From the NCBI GenBank assembly GCA_016794365.1, contig JAEUKB010000059.1:62001-126000 (forward strand): a stretch of DNA of 64,000 nucleotides, given 5' to 3'. Position 1 is the first letter of the stretch. Each line of letters starts with the position of its first letter. Source of the stretch: Myxococcales bacterium (lineage in GTDB: Bacteria; Myxococcota_A; Polyangia; Palsa-1104; JAEUJZ01). Both the position numbers and the translations under genes were made by a program. The notes under the pieces are model-generated. The model saw nothing but the letters and a program-made list of their open reading frames with translations, made no database searches and was not told where the DNA came from. Below are positions 27,238 to 35,589 of the stretch, in pieces.

Positions 27238-28554
27238 TTAGGAGTCCAAGCTGTCCCGTCGATTGTCGAGCACATCCCGAACCATCCGCGCCAGCGTCGG
27301 TGACGTGAAAGGTTTTTGCAAAAATGCAGACTGAGAGGACTCGACTCCGTAGCGCGTCAGCGCATCATCGGTATAGCCGCTCATGTACAGCACCTTGATA
27401 CCAGGGCGCTTCACAGAGACTGCATCCGCGAGCTTTCTGCCACCAAAGTCCGACATCACCACATCGGTCAGCAGCAGATCGATCTCTCCGCTATAACTGG
27501 CTTCAACATCCAGCGCTTGCTGACCACTCTCTGCATCCAGCACAGTGTATCCCAAGAGCTCCAGCGTCTGGCGAATCAGCTTCCGAACCACATCCGCGTC
27601 TTCGGCGAGCAAGATGGTTTCCTTGCCAACAGGAGCCCCGGAAAGCGCCGTCATGCTACGAACAGAGGGCTCCCGAACTTGCGCCGGAAGCAGCACCCGG
27701 AACGTACTCCCTTTGCCAAACACACTGTCAAAGGAGACATGTCCGCCCGCCTGATGAACCACTCCGTAGACCGTCGCCAAGCCCAGACCAGAGCCCTTTC
27801 CCACCCCTTTGGTGGTGAAGAACGGCTCAAAGATCCGCTGCTTGACTTCTTCGGTCATTCCGCTTCCGTTGTCTTGCACCGTAAGCTGAACGTAGCGTCC
27901 GGGTGCAGGCGCAAGTGCGGACTCTGTGCGCTCGGTCAGGACATCGATCACCGACGTAGCGATCACCAGCCGACCACCCTGCCCCATCGCATCACGCGCA
28001 TTGAGAGCAAGGTTTAGCAGCACCTGTTCAAGCTGTACCGGATCGATCTTGATCTGCGGAATCCCCGGACGAAGCTGCGTGATGATCGTGATGTTTTCAC
28101 CAATCAAGCGACGCAGCATCCGCACTTCGGACTGCACCACTTGATTCAGATCCAGCAGCTTGGGCTCGATGATCGCGCGACGACTAAACGCAAGTAGCTG
28201 GGCCGTGAGTGCAGCCGCGCGCTCTCCCGCTGCGCGAACATCAGCAGCCGCATCATGAAGCGGATCTCCGGTAGGAATCCGATCCAAGATCCGATCGCTA
28301 TAGCCATTTATCACGGTCAGCAAGTTGTTAAAGTCATGCGCGATTCCTCCAGCGAGCTGTCCGATCGCTTCCATTTTTTGGGACTGTCGCAGCTGCTCTT
28401 CCAGCTTGCGCCGCGCGCTGATGTCGCGAACCACCCGCGTAAAGTGAGGCTCTTGATTGAGCAGAAAGCTCGACATCATCACATCCGCAGGAAACGTACG
28501 ACCGCTCTTCTGCTTACACAGCAGCGCCTGCGCGGTCACAAACGTAGACGACAT
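27238..28554 (-). CDS. Hybrid histidine kinase-receiver fragment, 5'-truncated
   Basis: From its first ATG the product has 438 residues: end of a PAS domain (about 1-45, [14 protein letters not shown] ending in [13 protein letters not shown]), HisKA with the phosphoacceptor in [17 protein letters not shown] (about 70-86), HATPase with N-box and [15 protein letters not shown], and a C-terminal receiver with [13 protein letters not shown] (phosphorylatable Asp) and KPF. The PAS reading frame is clearly coding for at least 22 codons before this ATG (LFGQNIALLIPASVEHSG read from 28638), yet no ATG, GTG or TTG occurs in that stretch. At TGACCGA 28625-28631 it matches the point where another PAS domain is broken at 35762-35768. 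I infer that it is the 3' part of a split gene; it may be unexpressed or expressed from a fortuitous start. Confidence 0.85.
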   Translation of the reverse strand: MSSTFVTAQALLCKQKSGRTFPADVMMSSFLLNQEPHFTRVVRDISARRKLEEQLRQSQKMEAIGQLAGGIAHDFNNLLTVINGYSDRILDRIPTGDPLHDAAADVRAAGERAAALTAQLLAFSRRAIIEPKLLDLNQVVQSEVRMLRRLIGENITIITQLRPGIPQIKIDPVQLEQVLLNLALNARDAMGQGGRLVIATSVIDVLTERTESALAPAPGRYVQLTVQDNGSGMTEEVKQRIFEPFFTTKGVGKGSGLGLATVYGVVHQAGGHVSFDSVFGKGSTFRVLLPAQVREPSVRSMTALSGAPVGKETILLAEDADVVRKLIRQTLELLGYTVLDAESGQQALDVEASYSGEIDLLLTDVVMSDFGGRKLADAVSVKRPGIKVLYMSGYTDDALTRYGVESSQSAFLQKPFTSPTLARMVRDVLDNRRDSLDS

Positions 28555-28624
28555 CGTACGCTCTGATGCCGAACCTTTCGCACCGGAATGCTCAACAGAA
28601 GCCGGAATGAGCAGCGCGATGTTT

Positions 28625-28631
28625 TGACCGA
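28625..28631. repeat. 7-bp direct repeat, copy 1 (TGACCGA)
   Basis: TGACCGA on the + strand, identical and in the same PAS-codon phase as 35762-35768. Marks the edge between kinase-fragment coding sequence (to the left) and sequence that is not PAS-like (to the right). Candidate target-site duplication. Confidence 0.55.
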
Positions 28632-28733
28632 ACAGATCACGCTGCGATGAACAGCTGCGCGCGCTGTTCCCTGCTTCCGTTTGAGCGCAGCGGGGAAGTC
28701 TCAGGAGTGCAGCCGCGCAAGCCTTTGAGCACG

Positions 28734-29834
28734 CTACAGGATCGGCGTGCCCATCTGTTTTTCGCCGCGCTCAAACACGATGTGTGCGCGACCCACAATC
28801 AGTGCATCCAGGTTGCCAATCAGCCGCACATCTTTGTTGGCATACGGAAGCTTGTGCAGCACGTAGCGCATCGCGTTCAGGCGCGCACGCTTTTTACAGT
28901 CCGACTTGATCACCGTCCACGGCGCGTCTGCGGTGTCGGTATGAAAGAACATCGCTTCCTTCGCTTTGGTGTAGTCCTCCCACTTGTCCAAAGACGCCAG
29001 ATCGATCGGAGACAGCTTCCACTGCTTGAGCGGATGAACCTTCCGTTCCTTGAAGCGACGACGCTGCTCTTCGCGACTTACAGAGAACCAGAACTTGATA
29101 AGATGCGTTCCGTTTCGCGCCAGCATCCGCTCAAACTCTGGAACCTGGCGCATGAACTCGCTGTACTCCGTTTGGGAGCAGAATCCCATCACGCGCTCGA
29201 CGCCCGCACGGTTATACCAAGAGCGATCGAACATCACGATCTCTCCGCTTGTGGGCAGGTGATTGACGTAGCGCTGAAAGTACCACTGGCCGCGCTCAAA
29301 CTCGCTCGGCTTTTCCAGGGCAACGACGCGCGCACCACGCGGATTCAGATGCTCCATGAAGCGCTTGATTGCGCCTCCCTTTCCGGCGGCATCGCGTCCT
29401 TCAAACAGAATCACAACCTTCTGCTTGGTGTCCTTCACCCACGCTTGCAGCTTGAGCAGCTCGACCTGAAGCTTGTACTTCTGCTCTTCATAGTTGCGAC
29501 GCAGCATCAGGTTTCGGTACGGATACGCGCCATCGCGCCAGTCGGGATTCAGCTCATCATCGGGATTCCCACGCTTGGCTGTCTTGATCTTGCGAAGCTC
29601 TCGCGTGATCACCTTCATCACAGACAGCGCTTCATCAGAGTCCATACCAGACAGCAGATCGCGAACGCTGGCTGTACGCGCGGCGGTCTTGGCGGCCACA
29701 GACTCTCCCACCACGAAGTCTGCGATTCCTTGTGGATCCGCACTGGGAGCCACATCACCGCTCACAGTCTGTCGAATTGAGGTCTGTGCAGCCGCTGGAT
29801 CGGGTTCTGTTGATGTTGTCTGGTGAGTGGTCAT
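28734..29834 (-). CDS. ppk2: Polyphosphate kinase 2
   Basis: 366-residue PPK2 that transfers phosphate between polyphosphate and nucleotides in the cytoplasm. P-loop is LFEGRDAAGKGGAIKRF (Walker A GRDAAGKG), Walker B region EIVMFDRSWYNRAGVERVMG, and lid region SVSREEQRRRFKER with KQWKLSPIDLASLDKWEDY. These match the one-domain class I type by motif set; the substrate (ADP or GDP) is not certain. The first 80 residues are an Ala/Thr-rich extension longer than usual. ATG 29834 has GAGGAG nearby. It lies inside the inferred 7.1-kb segment, next to ribonucleotide reductase genes, which suggests a link to nucleotide supply. Confidence 0.95.
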   Translation of the reverse strand: MTTHQTTSTEPDPAAAQTSIRQTVSGDVAPSADPQGIADFVVGESVAAKTAARTASVRDLLSGMDSDEALSVMKVITRELRKIKTAKRGNPDDELNPDWRDGAYPYRNLMLRRNYEEQKYKLQVELLKLQAWVKDTKQKVVILFEGRDAAGKGGAIKRFMEHLNPRGARVVALEKPSEFERGQWYFQRYVNHLPTSGEIVMFDRSWYNRAGVERVMGFCSQTEYSEFMRQVPEFERMLARNGTHLIKFWFSVSREEQRRRFKERKVHPLKQWKLSPIDLASLDKWEDYTKAKEAMFFHTDTADAPWTVIKSDCKKRARLNAMRYVLHKLPYANKDVRLIGNLDALIVGRAHIVFERGEKQMGTPIL

Positions 29835-30178
29835 GATCTCCTCACAGCTTGCGATGAAGCAGCGAAGTTTTTAGCATACAGAAACTACAACTGATGGATA
29901 GTAGGAGCGTTCAGCGTCGCGAATTTCCGACGGAAATCAGTGATGACAGACCGTCCTTCCTACTGTACGCAGGAAAGCTCACGTAACGACAGATTCCTAC
30001 GAAACAGGCGCACTCTGTCTGCATATACAGAGCGCTTCACAGAGCACTTCACAGAGCGCTTCACAGAGCACTTCACAGAGCGCTTCACAGAGCACTTCAC
30101 TGCGCACTTCACTGCGCACAAACCATCGAATGAAAAAGGAAAGGGAATCAGACCCAGCAGCGTGTGCGATTCTCGGGG
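29835..30178. other. 344-bp gap upstream of ppk2 with tandem repeats
   Basis: No credible gene. Holds a 12-bp tandem repeat (30029-30112) and the ppk2 promoter zone. A GAGGAG ribosome site lies about 4 bases before the ppk2 ATG. The only + strand reading frame here encodes the repeat and is rejected. Confidence 0.5.
30029..30112. repeat. 12-bp tandem repeat, seven units in an alternating 24-bp pattern
   Basis: Units agagcRcttcac from 30029: G, A, G, A, G, A at the R position, so three exact 24-bp pairs, followed by one variant unit tgcgcacttcac and a partial unit. Not a CRISPR array: there are no spacers. Confidence 0.9.
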
Positions 30179-31177
30179 TTAGCGAACGGATGAAGCGCGA
30201 CGCTTGCGAGACAGCGCACGCGCAATTCCTTGCTGAAGCGTGCTCTGGGTATCGATGCTGCTCAGATCAATTCCGATCGAGACAATCGTCTGTGCCACCG
30301 CTGCGGTGATGCCGGTCAGGATCACTTCTGTTCCAAGCAGGCGCGCAGCCTTGGCAGCCTGGACCAGCGCATTTGCCACATGCGTATCGACCGCGCGGAC
30401 TCCTGTGATGTCCAGGATGGCGGTGTCGGCATGATGATGACCAATTCCGTCCAGCAGTGTCTCTAAGATCTTCCCGGCACGCGTGGTATCGACCAGTCCG
30501 ATGATCGGCATGATCACCACTCCGTCATGCACCGGAATGAGCGGCGTAGACAGCTCCAAGATCAGCTCTTGCTGAGCGCGAATCATCGCCTGCTGTTCCG
30601 ATAGACTCTCTTTCAGGGCAGACTCGACTTGGGTGATCCGCGTGACATCTTGCGCCAGCCCAAGCACTGCCCAGATCGATCCATCACTTTGAGCAAGCGG
30701 CGTCTTGATCGTATGAAAGACATGAACCGTGCCATCTACCGTCGCTGGATCATGCGGATAGATCATCTGTTTTCCGCTGTCCATGACCTGTCGATCATCG
30801 GTCCAGAAGCCTCGGATTCCGCGCGCAGGATCGCCTTTTACTAGCTCTTCCGGAAAGCCCAGATCGAGATCATTTTTGCCAAGAAAATCCTTGGGATCTA
30901 GGTGCAGCGCGTCCGCATAGGAGCGACTCACCATGTGATAGCGATGCTGCTGATCTTTGACGAACACCCAAGCCGGTGTGATCTCAAGCAGAGCGCGCAG
31001 TGCGCTGCTTGATTGATCGCTTCGCTCAAGCTGCACGCGAAGCTGATGCACCTGCTGTTCCTGTTCGGTACAGCGCTGACGAACGTCGGCGAACTGTCGC
31101 TCTAAGTCAGCAATGCGCACAGTCATCTCTGCGACATCTGCGCGTGATTCCATCTGTGTAGCGTGATCGTCTTGCAT
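30179..31177 (-). CDS. PAS-STAS regulatory protein (RsbR-like)
   Basis: 332 residues. N-terminal coiled coil (about 10-60), a PAS domain (about 65-185, LLEITPAWVFVKDQQHRYHMV), a short linker helix, and a C-terminal STAS domain (about 210-320) with AILDITGVRAVDTHVANAL and LLGTEVILTGI. That pattern is the RsbR/stressosome type, where Ser/Thr residues in the DITG...DT stretch are phosphorylated. It would therefore act as a cytoplasmic sensor in a partner-switching cascade, but no RsbS, RsbT or RsbU is in the window. ATG 31177 has GGGGAA upstream. Part of the inferred inserted segment, between nrdB and ppk2. Confidence 0.88.
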   Translation of the reverse strand: MQDDHATQMESRADVAEMTVRIADLERQFADVRQRCTEQEQQVHQLRVQLERSDQSSSALRALLEITPAWVFVKDQQHRYHMVSRSYADALHLDPKDFLGKNDLDLGFPEELVKGDPARGIRGFWTDDRQVMDSGKQMIYPHDPATVDGTVHVFHTIKTPLAQSDGSIWAVLGLAQDVTRITQVESALKESLSEQQAMIRAQQELILELSTPLIPVHDGVVIMPIIGLVDTTRAGKILETLLDGIGHHHADTAILDITGVRAVDTHVANALVQAAKAARLLGTEVILTGITAAVAQTIVSIGIDLSSIDTQSTLQQGIARALSRKRRASSVR

Positions 31178-31337
31178 TCGCACGGTTCCCCAAAGCAACG
31201 AAGAGCGAGGGGACGCTCCCTACCATGGTCGGAACAAAGGACAGCCTTGGCAAGCAGGAAATGATGCGGACACCGCTGCGTACAGCGAAGCCGCGAACGG
31301 TCTGTGAAACTGTTCGGACAGTCGGAAGATTGATTAC

Positions 31338-32465
31338 CTAGAACGCTTCATCCAGCGTCACTTCACCACTGACTCCCACTTGGTAGGCAGAGACGCGCCG
31401 TTCAAAGAAGTTGGTCACTTCCTGAACGTCTTGGAGATCCATAAACGACAGCGGATTCTTGGTTCCGTAGCGCTTGTCCAGACCGAGCGCCAAGAGTCGC
31501 TGATCGGCGCAAAACTCCAGATACTGGCGAATGTCTGTCACGGACAGACCGACCACGCCACCCGAGAGCAGATCTTCGGCAAACTGCGTCTCACAAGCGA
31601 CTGCTTCTTCGATCATCGCAACGATGTCGCGCCGCAGCTGTTCATCCATCAGCGCGGGCTCCTCTGCTTGGACCGTACGAACGACTGCGTAGGCAAAGTC
31701 CATGTGTGCGCTCTCATCCCGAAAGACCCAGCTTGTACCAGCAGCCAGTCCGTGTAGCAGCCCGCGTGAGCGCAGGTAGTACACGTACGCAAACGCAGCA
31801 AAGAAGAACAGTCCTTCGATGCATGCAGCAAAGCAGATCAGGTTCAGTAGAAAGCGCCTGCGCTCTGCTTGACTCGAAAGCTGCGACAGCTCGGAGGTGT
31901 GATGCAGCCAGCGCAGACAGAACGCAGCCTTCTGCTTGATCGAAGGAATGTGTTCGATCGCAGAAAACGCGCGCTCACGCTCGACATGATCAGGAATGTA
32001 GGTATCGAGCAGCGTCAGATAAAACTGAACGTGTAGCGCCTCTTCATAGAGCTGACGAGACAGATACATCCGCGCTTCGGGCGCGTTGATGTGACGATAC
32101 AAGTTCAGCACCAAGTTGTTTGCAACGATCGAGTCTCCGGTTGCGAAGAACGCAACCAGACGCTGCACCAGATGCTTTTCCGCAGCAGTCATCTGTCGCA
32201 GATCGTTGACATCGGTTGTGAAGTCTACTTCCTCGACGGTCCAGGTGTTCTTGATCGCGGCACGATAGCGCTCAAAAAAATCGGGATAGCGCATCGGACG
32301 CAGCGTCAAGCACAGACCCGGATCCAGCAGGTGCTCAGGTCGCTCGGTTGGACTCACAGAAGACTGCACGGAATCACGCATCGTTTGGCTCGCGAACGGA
32401 ATCGTGGACGGAATCGTGGACGGAATCGTGGACAGAGTCCCAGACGGAATCGCTGGCTGGCTCAT
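31338..32465 (-). CDS. nrdB: Ribonucleotide reductase class I, beta subunit
   Basis: 375-residue R2 protein that carries the diiron-tyrosyl radical for NrdA. Iron ligands are visible: D111 in ATGDSIV, the ExxH motif E142-H145 in YEEALHVQFY, and further Glu/His in ACIEGLFFF and FRDESAHMDF. The radical Tyr is kept (Y149, four residues after the His, as E. coli Y122). The N-terminal 30 residues are a low-complexity Ser/Thr/Ile/Pro stretch (TIPSTIPSTIP) encoded by a 12-bp tandem repeat and not part of the fold. The start overlaps the nrdA stop as ATGA, so the pair is translationally coupled. Confidence 0.96.
   Translation of the reverse strand: MSQPAIPSGTLSTIPSTIPSTIPFASQTMRDSVQSSVSPTERPEHLLDPGLCLTLRPMRYPDFFERYRAAIKNTWTVEEVDFTTDVNDLRQMTAAEKHLVQRLVAFFATGDSIVANNLVLNLYRHINAPEARMYLSRQLYEEALHVQFYLTLLDTYIPDHVERERAFSAIEHIPSIKQKAAFCLRWLHHTSELSQLSSQAERRRFLLNLICFAACIEGLFFFAAFAYVYYLRSRGLLHGLAAGTSWVFRDESAHMDFAYAVVRTVQAEEPALMDEQLRRDIVAMIEEAVACETQFAEDLLSGGVVGLSVTDIRQYLEFCADQRLLALGLDKRYGTKNPLSFMDLQDVQEVTNFFERRVSAYQVGVSGEVTLDEAF
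32398..32433 (-). repeat. Three 12-bp tandem repeats in the 5' end of nrdB
   Basis: Three perfect copies of ggaatcgtggac on the + strand, giving Ser-Thr-Ile-Pro repeats in the disordered N-terminus of NrdB. Frame-preserving. Confidence 0.85.
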
Positions 32466-34981
32466 TGGCAGGCCTCACATGACTCGGGATTTTCCAGCGA
32501 ACAAGACACCGCGCTGCGCTCTGCATGCGACATCTGCGCTACGGAATGTGACGGGTCCGGCTGCTGCAATGGTTCGCTGCTGCGCTCGATGGTTGCTTTG
32601 GCAATCCGCGTCGCAGGACGAGAGCGCAGATAGTATGTCGTCTTGAGCTTCCGCTTCCACGCATAAAAGTACATCGAGGAAAGCTGTCCGATGTTGGGAC
32701 TTTCCATAAACAGGTTGAGCGACTGACTCTGATCGATAAATGGTCCGCGATCCGCAGCCATGTCGATGAGCGATCGCATCGGAAGCTCCCACGCGGTTCG
32801 ATAGATCGCGCGCAGCGAAGCAGGAATCTGCGCCAGCTGCTGCACCGATCCTTCGGCCAGCTTGAGCTGGGTCCGCGTCGCTTCATTCCACAGTCCCAGC
32901 GCCTTCAGCTCGCTCACCAAGTAGCGATTCACTTGCAGGAAGTCTCCCGAAAGCGTCTCACGCTTGAACAGGTTCGATACCTGCGGCTCAATGCACTCTG
33001 AGCAGCCTGCAATCGACGCGATCGTTGCCGTCGGTGCAATCGCTAACAGCAGCGAGTTTCGGAGTCCATGTTCCGCGATCTGTTTGCGCAGCTCATTCCA
33101 GCGCGCAGGATGCTCTGGCACGACACCCCACACATCAAACTGGAGCACTCCTTGCGCGGTGCGCGTGTCCGCAAACGCTGGATGAGGACCACGCTCTTTG
33201 GCCAGCTCGCACGATGCTCGCAGCGCGTGAAAATACATCTGTTCCGAGATCTGTTTCGACAGCGTCCGCGCCTCTTCACTGTCAAACGGAAGGCGAAGCT
33301 GAAAGAACACATCTTGCAGTCCCATCAGACCCAGTCCGATCGGACGCCAGCGCTGGTTGGATGATTGCGCAGAAGGAATCGGATACAGGTTCAGATCGAT
33401 CACACGATCGAGCTGACGAATCGCTGTACGAACCGTGATCGCCAGCTTGTCAAAGTCAAAGCGCAGCGCACCTTGTTCATCACGCAGAAGATGCCGCGCC
33501 AGGTTCACAGAGCCCAGGTTACAGACGGCACTTTCCCCTTGCGAGGTCACTTCCAAGATCTCTGTACAGAGGTTGGACAGATGCACCACATGATCAGGTC
33601 GTGCGGTCTGATTGCAGGTTCGATTCGAGCTGTCTTTGAAGGTCATCCAGCCGTTTCCGGTCTGCGCGAGTGTTCGCATCATCTGCGCATACAGATCGCG
33701 CGCCTTCAGCGTCTTGTGCGCAAGCCCCGCAGCTTCCGCTTCTTCATAGGCTCGCTCAAACGCTTCTCCGTACAGATCTGGAAGGGAAGGAACCACCTTG
33801 GGATCGAACAGACTCCAGTGGGAATCAGACTCCACACGCTTCATAAACAGATCAGGAACCCAGTTGGCCAGGTTGAGTCCGTGCGTCCGCTGCGATTCAT
33901 CACCTGTGTTATCACGCAGCGATAGAAACGCTTCGATGTCGGCGTGCCACGGCTCCAGATAGACGCAGCAGGCCCCCTTTCGTCTTCCGCCTTGATTCAC
34001 TGCGGACACCGAAGCATCCAAGGTCTTGAGCCAAGGAACGATTCCGCTGGAATGACCGTTCGTGCTCTTGATCAAGGAACCACGCGAGCGCACGCGATGA
34101 TACGCAAGTCCGATTCCTCCCGAAAACTTCGACAGCATCGCCACATCGGCATAGCGCTGATAGATGCTCTGCAAGTCATCGCAAGGAGAGTCGAGCAGAA
34201 AGCAGCTAGAGAGCTGCTCATGCTGCGTTCCTGCGTTAAACAGCGTCGGAGATCCAGGCAGATACTCCAGCTTCGACAGCAGTGCATAGAGCGAAAGCGC
34301 TTCGCCGATCTGTTCGGACAGCGCGCACGCAACCCGCAAGAAAAACTGCTGCGGTGTCTCGATCACCAAGCGCGTCATCGGATGCCGAAGCAGATAGCGA
34401 TCATAGACCGTGCGCAGACCGAAGTACTCAAATTCCTGATCGCGCTGCGGACACAGCGCATCGTTGAGCTTGCGCGCGTGTTTCGATACAAAATCAACCA
34501 AGCGCTGATTGACAAGTCCCAGCTTGTGCGCGCTGGTGATCGCTTGCGAAAAGGCGTGAATCTCTTGTCCGCGTACTTCTTTGTCGATGTACGTAGACAG
34601 CAGTCGCGCCGCCAGCTTCGAGTACTGCGGCTCCTCTGTGATGAGTGCCGCTGCGGTCTGAATCGATAGCAGGTCCAGCTCGCGCGTGGTTGCTCCGTCA
34701 TACAGTCCGCTGATCGTCTTGGTTGCAACCCGCAGCGCATCGACATCTGCAAGTCCCGCACAGCAGCGCGAGATGGCACGGACGATCTTGTTCAGATCCA
34801 TCGGCTCTGTCATTCCGCTGCGCTTGCGAACACGCATGCTGGTCTGCGGAATCAAGTGCTCTGCCACATCGGCACCGGAACCGTTGCTGAAGCCGTCGCT
34901 GGAACCGTTAGAAACAGAGCGACTGGATCCACTCTGCGTTACAAAGGATGATCCGCTGGGCTTGGCTGTCTGACTGCGCAT
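32462..34981 (-). CDS. nrdA: Ribonucleotide reductase class I, alpha subunit
   Basis: 839-residue catalytic subunit reducing ribonucleoside diphosphates. An ATP-cone lies at the N-terminus (about 50-140, SMRVRKRSGMTEPMDLNKIV), giving allosteric control of overall activity. Active-site residues are all visible: the disulfide Cys in SSCFLLD, the thiyl-radical loop NLCTEI (Asn, Cys, Glu), and the partner Cys in AVCNLGSVNLA. The C-terminal redox pair is in ESCEAC. The first 45 residues are Ser/Gly rich. ATG 34981 is preferred, with a GGAGAG 10 bases upstream. Expression is predicted to be under an adenosylcobalamin riboswitch. Confidence 0.96.
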   Translation of the reverse strand: MRSQTAKPSGSSFVTQSGSSRSVSNGSSDGFSNGSGADVAEHLIPQTSMRVRKRSGMTEPMDLNKIVRAISRCCAGLADVDALRVATKTISGLYDGATTRELDLLSIQTAAALITEEPQYSKLAARLLSTYIDKEVRGQEIHAFSQAITSAHKLGLVNQRLVDFVSKHARKLNDALCPQRDQEFEYFGLRTVYDRYLLRHPMTRLVIETPQQFFLRVACALSEQIGEALSLYALLSKLEYLPGSPTLFNAGTQHEQLSSCFLLDSPCDDLQSIYQRYADVAMLSKFSGGIGLAYHRVRSRGSLIKSTNGHSSGIVPWLKTLDASVSAVNQGGRRKGACCVYLEPWHADIEAFLSLRDNTGDESQRTHGLNLANWVPDLFMKRVESDSHWSLFDPKVVPSLPDLYGEAFERAYEEAEAAGLAHKTLKARDLYAQMMRTLAQTGNGWMTFKDSSNRTCNQTARPDHVVHLSNLCTEILEVTSQGESAVCNLGSVNLARHLLRDEQGALRFDFDKLAITVRTAIRQLDRVIDLNLYPIPSAQSSNQRWRPIGLGLMGLQDVFFQLRLPFDSEEARTLSKQISEQMYFHALRASCELAKERGPHPAFADTRTAQGVLQFDVWGVVPEHPARWNELRKQIAEHGLRNSLLLAIAPTATIASIAGCSECIEPQVSNLFKRETLSGDFLQVNRYLVSELKALGLWNEATRTQLKLAEGSVQQLAQIPASLRAIYRTAWELPMRSLIDMAADRGPFIDQSQSLNLFMESPNIGQLSSMYFYAWKRKLKTTYYLRSRPATRIAKATIERSSEPLQQPDPSHSVAQMSHAERSAVSCSLENPESCEACQ

Positions 34982-35238
34982 CTTGCTTGTCTCTCCGGGT
35001 GTAATAGGAAAGAGCCACGAACCACTTCGCGACCCAACAGCCGTGAAGGGAGACTGCACAGTAGCGATGAATCAGCGGGCTGCTTGCATCGCGACCGACC
35101 TTCGCCCCCACGGGACTGAACACCTGTGAGTCACTGGTCGGTCAACATCACTGCGCGCATGCACAGATCAGAAAACCTACCCAGCTCTCCCACGGAGCGT
35201 TCAGGTCGAACCGACGCGGGTTTTCTCTCCTTTGTCGG
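34982..35238 (-). promoter_or_regulatory. nrdA leader: expression platform after the riboswitch
   Basis: 257 nt of 5' untranslated leader between aptamer and nrdA ATG. It contains an 8-bp inverted repeat (AGAAAACC at 35226-35219 and GGTTTTCT at 35177-35170 in minus-strand sense) that begins just after the aptamer and ends in a short U-run. This could be a terminator or anti-terminator stem; which one is not decided by eye. Confidence 0.5.
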
Positions 35239-35414
35239 GTGCTGACAGGTTTTCGGGCTTGCGAGCACTTGCTTGGTTCCTACTTCCCACCGCTTCCCGA
35301 CTGAACAGTCAGTGCGTTGTGTGTGGGGTTCGTTCTCGCTTACCGCTGCGGGGCAGCCCCGGAATCACACCGGGTTCCCTCGATGGCTTGGGAATTTCAC
35401 CCAAGCGCCAGCAC
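35239..35414 (-). ncRNA. Cobalamin (AdoCbl) riboswitch aptamer upstream of nrdAB
   Basis: Minus-strand RNA matching the cobalamin riboswitch consensus block by block. P1 is GTGCTGG (35414-35408) paired with TCAGCAC (35245-35239). A P2-like stem GCTTGGG/CCCAAGC follows, then GGGAACCCGGTGTGATTCCG, CCGCAGCGGTAAGC, the CAGTCGGGAAG...GTGGGAAG region, and the 3' core CAAGCCCGAAAACCTG (the B12 box equivalent of E. coli btuB AAGCCCGAAGACCTG). The aptamer begins right after a TTGACA-N18-TAGGTT promoter. Known biology: in Streptomyces a B12 riboswitch represses class Ia RNR when the B12-dependent class II enzyme can work. Confidence 0.93.
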
Positions 35415-35421
35415 GAAGCGA

Positions 35422-35451
35422 AACCTAGTCAAGACCGGGACCGGCTGTCAA
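35422..35451 (-). promoter_or_regulatory. Probable sigma-70 promoter for the riboswitch-nrdAB transcript
   Basis: On the minus strand a perfect -35 TTGACA (35451-35446), an 18-bp spacer and a -10 TAGGTT (35427-35422, three of six consensus bases). Predicted start near 35415, which coincides with the first base of the aptamer P1 stem. Confidence 0.6.
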
Positions 35452-35589
35452 GCAGGATGCAAACAGAACCGTACTGCGTGTCGATCAAATCCGCATCTTC
35501 ACAGCATCATTTCGCGCGGTCCACACAGCGATCCTGCGCACAGTCCAGTACCTACGGAATCAGATATTAGTCATACAATATGATTCATA

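Noticed and set aside
28647..29780. 377-codon + strand frame opposite ppk2
   Set aside because: Antisense shadow of PPK2 codons; no recognisable protein pattern.
30029..30112. CRISPR array
   Set aside because: Units are contiguous with no spacers and no cas genes are in the window.
29940..30182. Small + strand frame with Thr-Glu-Arg/His-Phe repeats
   Set aside because: Only the 12-bp tandem repeat read in one frame, no ribosome site and no non-repeat part of protein character.
31338..32465. NrdB as a tyrosine-less (class Ic) R2
   Set aside because: The Tyr four residues after the ExxH His is present (Y149), so it is a normal radical-tyrosine type by sequence.
35190..35225. tRNA T-arm-like GGTTCGACC on the minus strand
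   Set aside because: No acceptor, D or anticodon stems fit around it; it lies in the riboswitch expression platform.
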